A stretch of DNA of 64,000 nucleotides. Source: Isosphaera sp. Its GTDB lineage: Bacteria; Planctomycetota; Planctomycetia; Gemmatales; Gemmataceae. Location of the stretch: assembly GCA_013822345.1 (NCBI GenBank), contig PNKH01000012.1:1-64000 (forward strand). The letters run 5' to 3'. A program made the position numbers and the translations under genes. This document shows, piece by piece, positions 60,123-64,000 of the stretch. Each line of letters starts with the position of its first letter. Position 1 is the first letter of the stretch. A model generated the notes under the pieces. That model saw only the letters and a program-made list of their open reading frames with translations. It did no database searches and was not told the origin of the DNA.

Positions 60123-61622
60123 TCATACCCGCGCCAGCTCCTCGTCCACCAGCCGGCGGACGAGGTCGTTCGGCGCCCCCTTGTGCGCCCGCATCACCGC
60201 CCCGACGAGCGACATCTTGGCCGCGTCCTTCCCCTTCTTGAAGTCGGCCACCGCCTTCGGGTTCGCCGCCACCGCCGCCGCCGCCGCCGCCCGCAGCGCC
60301 GCCTCGTCCACCTCCTTGATCCCCGCCTTCGCCTTCGCCGCCGCCAGGTCGAGGCCGTCGTCGAGCATCGCCCGGAACACGTCCCGCCGGTCCTGCGAGT
60401 TCGCCGGCGCCCCCTGCAGGAACGCCGCGAACCTCGCGGCGTCGAACGGGAACGCCTCGATCTCCTCTTTCCGCTCCGCCAGCGCCGGGTACACCAGGTC
60501 GCTCATCCGGTTCGCGGCGGTCTTGCCGTCGCCGACCGCCCGCGCCACCGCCTCGAAGTACGCCACCGTCCTGCGGCCCTTCGCGGTCAGCACCCGCGCG
60601 TCGTACGGCGACAGCCCGTACTCGGTCTGCAGCCGCGCCCGCTGCGCCGCCGGCAACTCGCCGGTCTCGGCCCTCACCGCGGCGATCAGCTCCGGCGACA
60701 CCACCACCGGCACCAGGTCCGGCTCCGGGAAGTAGCGGTAGTCCGACGCCTCCTCCTTGTGCCGCTGCACCTCCGTCCGGCCCTTCGCGTCGTCCCACCC
60801 GGCCGTCGTCTTCAACAACTTCCCGAAGCGGAACCCGTCCGGGTCGCGGCGGTACTCCTCGTAGTGCCGCTTCGCCTCGTAGGCGACCGCCCGGCCGACC
60901 CCGCGGAAGCTGTTCAGGTTCTTCACCTCGACCAGCGGGGTCGCGTGGACGGTGCCGTCCGGCCGCGGGACGTGGATGTTCACGTTCGCGTCGCACCGCA
61001 GCGACCCCTCCTGCATCTCGCAGTCGGACACCCCGATCTCGCGGAGCAAGAGCCGGATCTCCTCCAGGTACGCGACCGCCTCTTCCGGCGAGTTCAGCTG
61101 CGGCTCGGACACGATCTCCAGCAGCGGGGTGCCGGTCCGGTTCAGGTCCACCCGCGTGTCGCCGCCCCGCCCGCTCTCGTCGTGAAGGTTCTTGCCGGCG
61201 TCCTCTTCGAGGTGCGCCCGGATGATGCCGACCCGCTTCGGGACGTACTCCTTCTTCGGGTCGGCGGCGGCGTTGATCTCGAGCCACCCGCCGTGGCTGA
61301 ACGGCAGGTCGTACTGCGAGATCTGGAAGTTCTTCGGCAGGTCCGGGTAGTAGTAGTTCTTGCGGTCCCACTTGGTGAACCCGGGCGGCCGGCCGGGGTG
61401 GGCGGCGACGGTGCAGTTGAGGGCGAGGGCGGCCCGCAGGGCGAGGCGGAAGGCGTGCTCGTTCATCACCGGGAGCGCCCCCGGCAGGCCGAGGCAGACC
61501 GGGCAGGTGGCGGTGTTCGGCGGCAGCCCGAACCGGTTGAGGCAGCCGCAGAACAGCTTCGTCTTCGTGAGCAGTTGGACGTGCACCTCCAGCCCGACGA
61601 CGGTCTTGTACGGCTCGGCCAT
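60123..61622 (-). CDS. gatB: Aspartyl/glutamyl-tRNA(Asn/Gln) amidotransferase subunit B
   Basis: GatB transfers ammonia to Asp- or Glu-charged tRNA in indirect aminoacylation. The 499-residue protein has the family's conserved VGLEVHVQLLTKTKLFCGC and CPVCLGLPGALPV (zinc Cys set), NYYYPDLPKNFQISQYD and GSLRCDANVN motifs. A C-terminal tRNA-binding YqeY-like tail follows. GatA and GatC are not in the window, so they lie elsewhere. GGGGGTGG lies about 5 bases before the ATG. Its stop is overlapped by a possible start of the antitoxin. Confidence 0.96.
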   Translation of the reverse strand: MAEPYKTVVGLEVHVQLLTKTKLFCGCLNRFGLPPNTATCPVCLGLPGALPVMNEHAFRLALRAALALNCTVAAHPGRPPGFTKWDRKNYYYPDLPKNFQISQYDLPFSHGGWLEINAAADPKKEYVPKRVGIIRAHLEEDAGKNLHDESGRGGDTRVDLNRTGTPLLEIVSEPQLNSPEEAVAYLEEIRLLLREIGVSDCEMQEGSLRCDANVNIHVPRPDGTVHATPLVEVKNLNSFRGVGRAVAYEAKRHYEEYRRDPDGFRFGKLLKTTAGWDDAKGRTEVQRHKEEASDYRYFPEPDLVPVVVSPELIAAVRAETGELPAAQRARLQTEYGLSPYDARVLTAKGRRTVAYFEAVARAVGDGKTAANRMSDLVYPALAERKEEIEAFPFDAARFAAFLQGAPANSQDRRDVFRAMLDDGLDLAAAKAKAGIKEVDEAALRAAAAAAVAANPKAVADFKKGKDAAKMSLVGAVMRAHKGAPNDLVRRLVDEELARV

Positions 61623-61813
61623 CGCGCCACCCCCGCGTGAGGAACAGCGGGAATTGTAGCGGGTGCGGGGCCCGGGCGGGCGTCGGGGCGTGAGCGGGCC
61701 GGGCACGGCAGCGAGGGTCGAGCCGCACCCTCGCTCGCGCTCGGGCTCGGACGGGTGGGTCGGGCGGGGATTGCGCCGCGCGGCGGGCCGGGGTGCGATG
61801 TCGGAGCGGGAAG

Positions 61814-61847
61814 GCGAAGGCCCCGGAGTCGCCCCCGGGGCCTTCGC
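61814..61847. repeat. Perfect 13-bp hairpin
   Basis: GCGAAGGCCCCGG (61814-61826), 8-base loop, CCGGGGCCTTCGC (61835-61847). It has no T tract. It may be part of a larger RNA fold in this gap. Confidence 0.85.
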
Positions 61848-62131
61848 GTCGTCGCGGGCGTCGGTCTACTTCAAGACCTGGGGCGCGGAAGGCTCACGGC
61901 ACCGCCGCGAAGCTTCCTCATGGCTGAGGAGCGGAACCGCGGCCCGCGAGGTTGGACCAGGCCCGGGGGTACCGGTCCGACAGCGGTGCTGGAACAGCCT
62001 TCCCCGCGGCGGGTAGCGTGGAGTTCGCCCGGGTGACGCAACATCACCCCGCTGCAGGGCAGCGAGCTAGCTCACGACTCCCGCGACGGGGTGAAGAGTA
62101 CCCCGCCGGCGGTGCGGGGGCAAGCGCGGGA

Positions 62132-62195
62132 GGCGAGCCGGGAGCGTGGGCGACCGAAGTGACGTTCCTCCGGTCGCTCACGCTCCCGGCTCGCC
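62132..62195. repeat. Inverted repeat, type B family
   Basis: GGCGAGCCGGGAGCGT...GACCG (62132-62156) pairs with 62171-62195 with one mismatch. The arms match the 12,215 element. It follows the YdjY-domain gene's stop codon. Confidence 0.92.
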
Positions 62196-62202
62196 ACCAA
62201 CC

Positions 62203-62964
62203 CTACTTCTTCCCCGCGGCCGGCTCCAGGATCACCCACACCTTGGAGGCGAGCGGCGGGATCTTGTCGGTCCGCGCCTCGTAGGTGAGCTGGGCGTCGT
62301 CCTTGGAGATCTCGACCGGTATCTCCAGGGTCGAGTACGGGAAGTTCGAGATGCTGATCACGTCCCCGCTGTTGGCCCCGTAGAACACCCGCCCGCCGAT
62401 GTCCGGGTCCTTGATCTCCACGCTCCCGGCGAACACCCACCCGTGGGCCATCGGGGCCTTCTTCGTCCGGTCCCACACCCACTCCTGGGCCGGGTGGGTG
62501 AACGCCTTCCCGCCCCGGGTGTAGTGGACCAGGACGTTCACCTTCCCGCCGGTCGCGGCCTTCCACTTCGCCTGCTGGGTGGTCGGGTCGACGAACTGGG
62601 TCGGAGTCCCCTGCTCGACCCCGGCGGCGAGGATGGCGAGGTGGATCATCTTGGCGTCCACGTCCACCCGGACGACCGCCTCGTGCTCCTTCGTCCCCTT
62701 CTTGCACATGAACACCTCCAGCGCCCCCTCCCGCAGGCACACCTCCGCCTTCACCCCGACCCGGACCACCTTCTTCTTGTCCCCGGCGGCGGCCACCTCG
62801 GCGACGATCGCCCCGTCCTTGGTCAGGTCCGTGACCGCGTTCTTCGGGTCGAGCTTCGGGAACTCGGGCAACTTCTCGGCGTCCTTCGGCGGGTCCGGCT
62901 GGCCGGCGGGGGCGGCCAGGCCGGCGGCGACCAGGACGGCGAGCGACACGGCGAGCGTTCTCAT
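62203..62964 (-). CDS. YdjY-domain exported protein
   Basis: This 253-residue protein has a signal peptide (about 1-18, ending AAGLAAPAG) and a YdjY-type domain (about 55-245), a beta-rich periplasmic domain of unknown role: VRVGVKAEVCLREGALEVFMCKKGTKEHEAV then WVFAGSVEIKDP and the C-terminal GDVISISNFPYSTLEIPVEIS. Such genes are often near iron-sulfur or electron-transfer genes, none of which is seen here. It is the last complete gene of the window. Confidence 0.85.
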   Translation of the reverse strand: MRTLAVSLAVLVAAGLAAPAGQPDPPKDAEKLPEFPKLDPKNAVTDLTKDGAIVAEVAAAGDKKKVVRVGVKAEVCLREGALEVFMCKKGTKEHEAVVRVDVDAKMIHLAILAAGVEQGTPTQFVDPTTQQAKWKAATGGKVNVLVHYTRGGKAFTHPAQEWVWDRTKKAPMAHGWVFAGSVEIKDPDIGGRVFYGANSGDVISISNFPYSTLEIPVEISKDDAQLTYEARTDKIPPLASKVWVILEPAAGKK

Positions 62965-63803
62965 GCGCGGTTCTCCCGGACGGGGACGGCCGACCTCAGA
63001 CTACAACGACCCGGGCGGCGGGTCCAAACGCAAACCACCGGGTCGGTCGTAGGCCGCGCGCTCGTGCAACCGCCGCGCCGCGGCCGGTGCCCCAGGAATC
63101 CCAGCGGTTCCGGCGGCCGGACCGACTCCGGAGGGGCAGCCGGTGACCACCCCCGGTCGCCGCGTGGCCGCGCCGGACGAGGGGCCGTAAACGATGCGAG
63201 CCGGCGGGCTCGTGAGAGCCGCCGGCCGCGGGAACGTGTTCGGGGGACGGGAAGGGGGGCGGGTCCGACCCGGGGGCGTGCCCGGGTCGTCGGGGGAAGT
63301 TCTTGGAGACGCGAGTCCCTCGGCGGAAGCCGGCTGTTCTTCGCCACCGGTCGTCAGTGCGAGGGCGAAAGAGATTAAGCACCGGGCGTGCCAATCGGCC
63401 GTGGCAGGTCGGCGGTTTCCGGCCGGGCGTGAACCGGCTGCCGCTCGGGGCTCACGTAACCCCGCCGCGGCGAGCATTTTCCATGTCGGTCGCGAATCGC
63501 GGGGGCGTCGGGTCGGGACGGCGGGTGTCGGAAGGATACCGGACGCCGTCGGCACCCGCGGGAATAAACTTCAGGGAAAAGTTACACCTGCCGGTTGGGG
63601 GCGGCGGACCGGGGGCGAAGGGGTGTGCGCGGGTTGGGAAGTCGGTTTCCGCTTGACACGGGATCGGAAACCTGTGATGGATGGATTATCCGGATCATTC
63701 TCGGCGGTCGTTCTCCCATCGCCCGACTCGTCGACCGCCCCTCCCGTCGGCCCTTCTCCGGGGCGGACGCGGCGGCCTCGAAACGCCTGAGGACCCGACG
63801 GCC
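62965..63803. other. Long gap without recognisable genes
   Basis: I see no coding sequence with planctomycete-like composition or family match in these 839 bases. There are short stems and a TTGACA (63653-63658) without a well-placed -10. Part of it must hold the promoters of the outgoing 62.9 kb gene and the gene starting at 63,804. Confidence 0.6.
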
Positions 63804-64000
63804 ATGCGGCACTTCTCCTGTGATCTGTGTGGTAAGGACCTGACCCCGCCGGCGGCCCGGTACGTGGTGAAGTTGGAGGGGTTCGCGGCGACGGACCCGG
63901 CGGAGCTGACGGACGACGACCTGGACGAGGACCACGTCGCGGAGATGGCGCAGCTGCTGAGCGAGATGGAGGACGGGGAGTCGGACGGGCCGGAGGAGCC
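63804..64000 (+). CDS. Small Cys-containing protein, N-terminal part (cut by window end)
   Basis: The ATG at 63804 opens a frame to the window edge, about 65 residues. It starts MRHFSCDLCGKDL, a single CxxC zinc-ribbon-like knuckle, then turns very acidic (about 29-65). The same N-terminal pattern is seen in small conserved planctomycete proteins, but I cannot name it. The rest is outside the window. Confidence 0.6.
   Translation, partial: MRHFSCDLCGKDLTPPAARYVVKLEGFAATDPAELTDDDLDEDHVAEMAQLLSEMEDGESDGPEE

Larger units (their letters stand above)
61623..62202. other. Long non-coding gap with strong secondary structure
   Basis: This 580-base gap is divergent to gatB and 3' to the YdjY-domain gene. 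It contains a perfect 13-bp hairpin (61814-61847), a type B element (62132-62195), an 8-bp hairpin at 61711-61734 and further GC stems (61,870-62,080). I see no believable CDS. A structured RNA is possible on either strand; I could not match it to a known family such as SRP, 6S, tmRNA or RNase P. Confidence 0.5.

Noticed and set aside
61623-62202. SRP RNA, 6S RNA, tmRNA or RNase P RNA
   Set aside because: I looked for the GGAAGCAGCC-type tip, GAGGAAAGTCC and GGTTTCGAC consensus pieces on both strands and found none.
63653-63689. Promoter TTGACA plus GATTAT upstream of the gene at 63,804
   Set aside because: The spacing (about 25 bases) does not fit sigma70; other -10 candidates at the right distance match poorly.

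Overview
The window looks like chromosomal DNA of a planctomycete, most likely a Gemmata-like member of the Gemmataceae. The evidence is very high GC with G/C-ending codons, several Ser/Thr protein kinases (one with two kinase domains, one apparent pseudokinase), a DUF1501 protein with a Tat-like leader, a cell-surface protein with the planctomycete N-terminal motif LEDRSLLT, an Uma2 nuclease, a YncE/phosphoesterase fusion, and genes of tetrahydromethanopterin-linked C1 metabolism (fae, mtdB, fwdB-like). No phage, transposase, integrase or CRISPR array is seen.

Layout. 0-6.7 kb (minus): type IV pilus/type II secretion motor genes (two GspE/PilB ATPases, PilT, PilC) without a pilin. 7-10.3 kb (minus): two membrane-anchored kinase-like proteins; the second has lost its metal-binding residues. 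10.3-12.2 kb (plus): a CbiX-like chelatase and a lipoprotein. 12.3-13.8 kb (minus): mtdB and fae. 13.9-15.9 kb (minus): a retropepsin-like protein, an overlapping 88-residue partner and a DUF1501 protein. 16-21.8 kb (plus): a WD40-like protein, a dual-kinase protein, rho, a STAS protein and a small membrane protein. 21.9-27.9 kb (plus): a SAM-I riboswitch, then a threonine-synthase-like PLP enzyme, a ThiS/MoaD-like carrier ending in Gly-Gly, a small helical protein and a ThiF/MoeB-like E1 enzyme, followed by Uma2, a ParE-type toxin pair and a cysteine desulfurase. 28-36.9 kb: secreted or envelope proteins, a creatininase-family protein and a large RTX-bearing surface protein. 31.7 and 36.9-37.1 kb (minus): tRNA-Val, a degenerate tRNA-Val-like sequence and tRNA-Ser. 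37-40 kb (minus): a membrane cytochrome c and a DHH phosphoesterase. 40-47.5 kb (plus): a TetR/HlyD/RND efflux operon with promoter, operator and terminator, then a leaderless PadR gene and its membrane partner. 47.5-50 kb (minus): the phosphoesterase. 50-59.6 kb (plus): a GldA/GldF/GldG/DUF4340 exporter set translationally coupled to the fwdB-like gene. 59.6-63 kb (minus): a second ParE-type pair behind gatB, and a YdjY-domain protein. The right edge cuts a small Cys-containing protein.

Two things stand out. First, a SAM-I riboswitch heads what looks like a protein-thiocarboxylate sulfur relay (E1, Gly-Gly carrier, fold-type-II PLP enzyme, with a cysteine desulfurase a few genes on); a methionine/homocysteine or cysteine route is inferred. 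Second, nearly every gap between transcription units holds a long, often perfect, inverted repeat (13-39 bp arms). These fall into sequence families that recur across the window, and three copies sit inside otherwise intact genes (an RND permease, its adaptor and the fwdB-like gene), which suggests a dispersed, REPIN-like mobile hairpin population.
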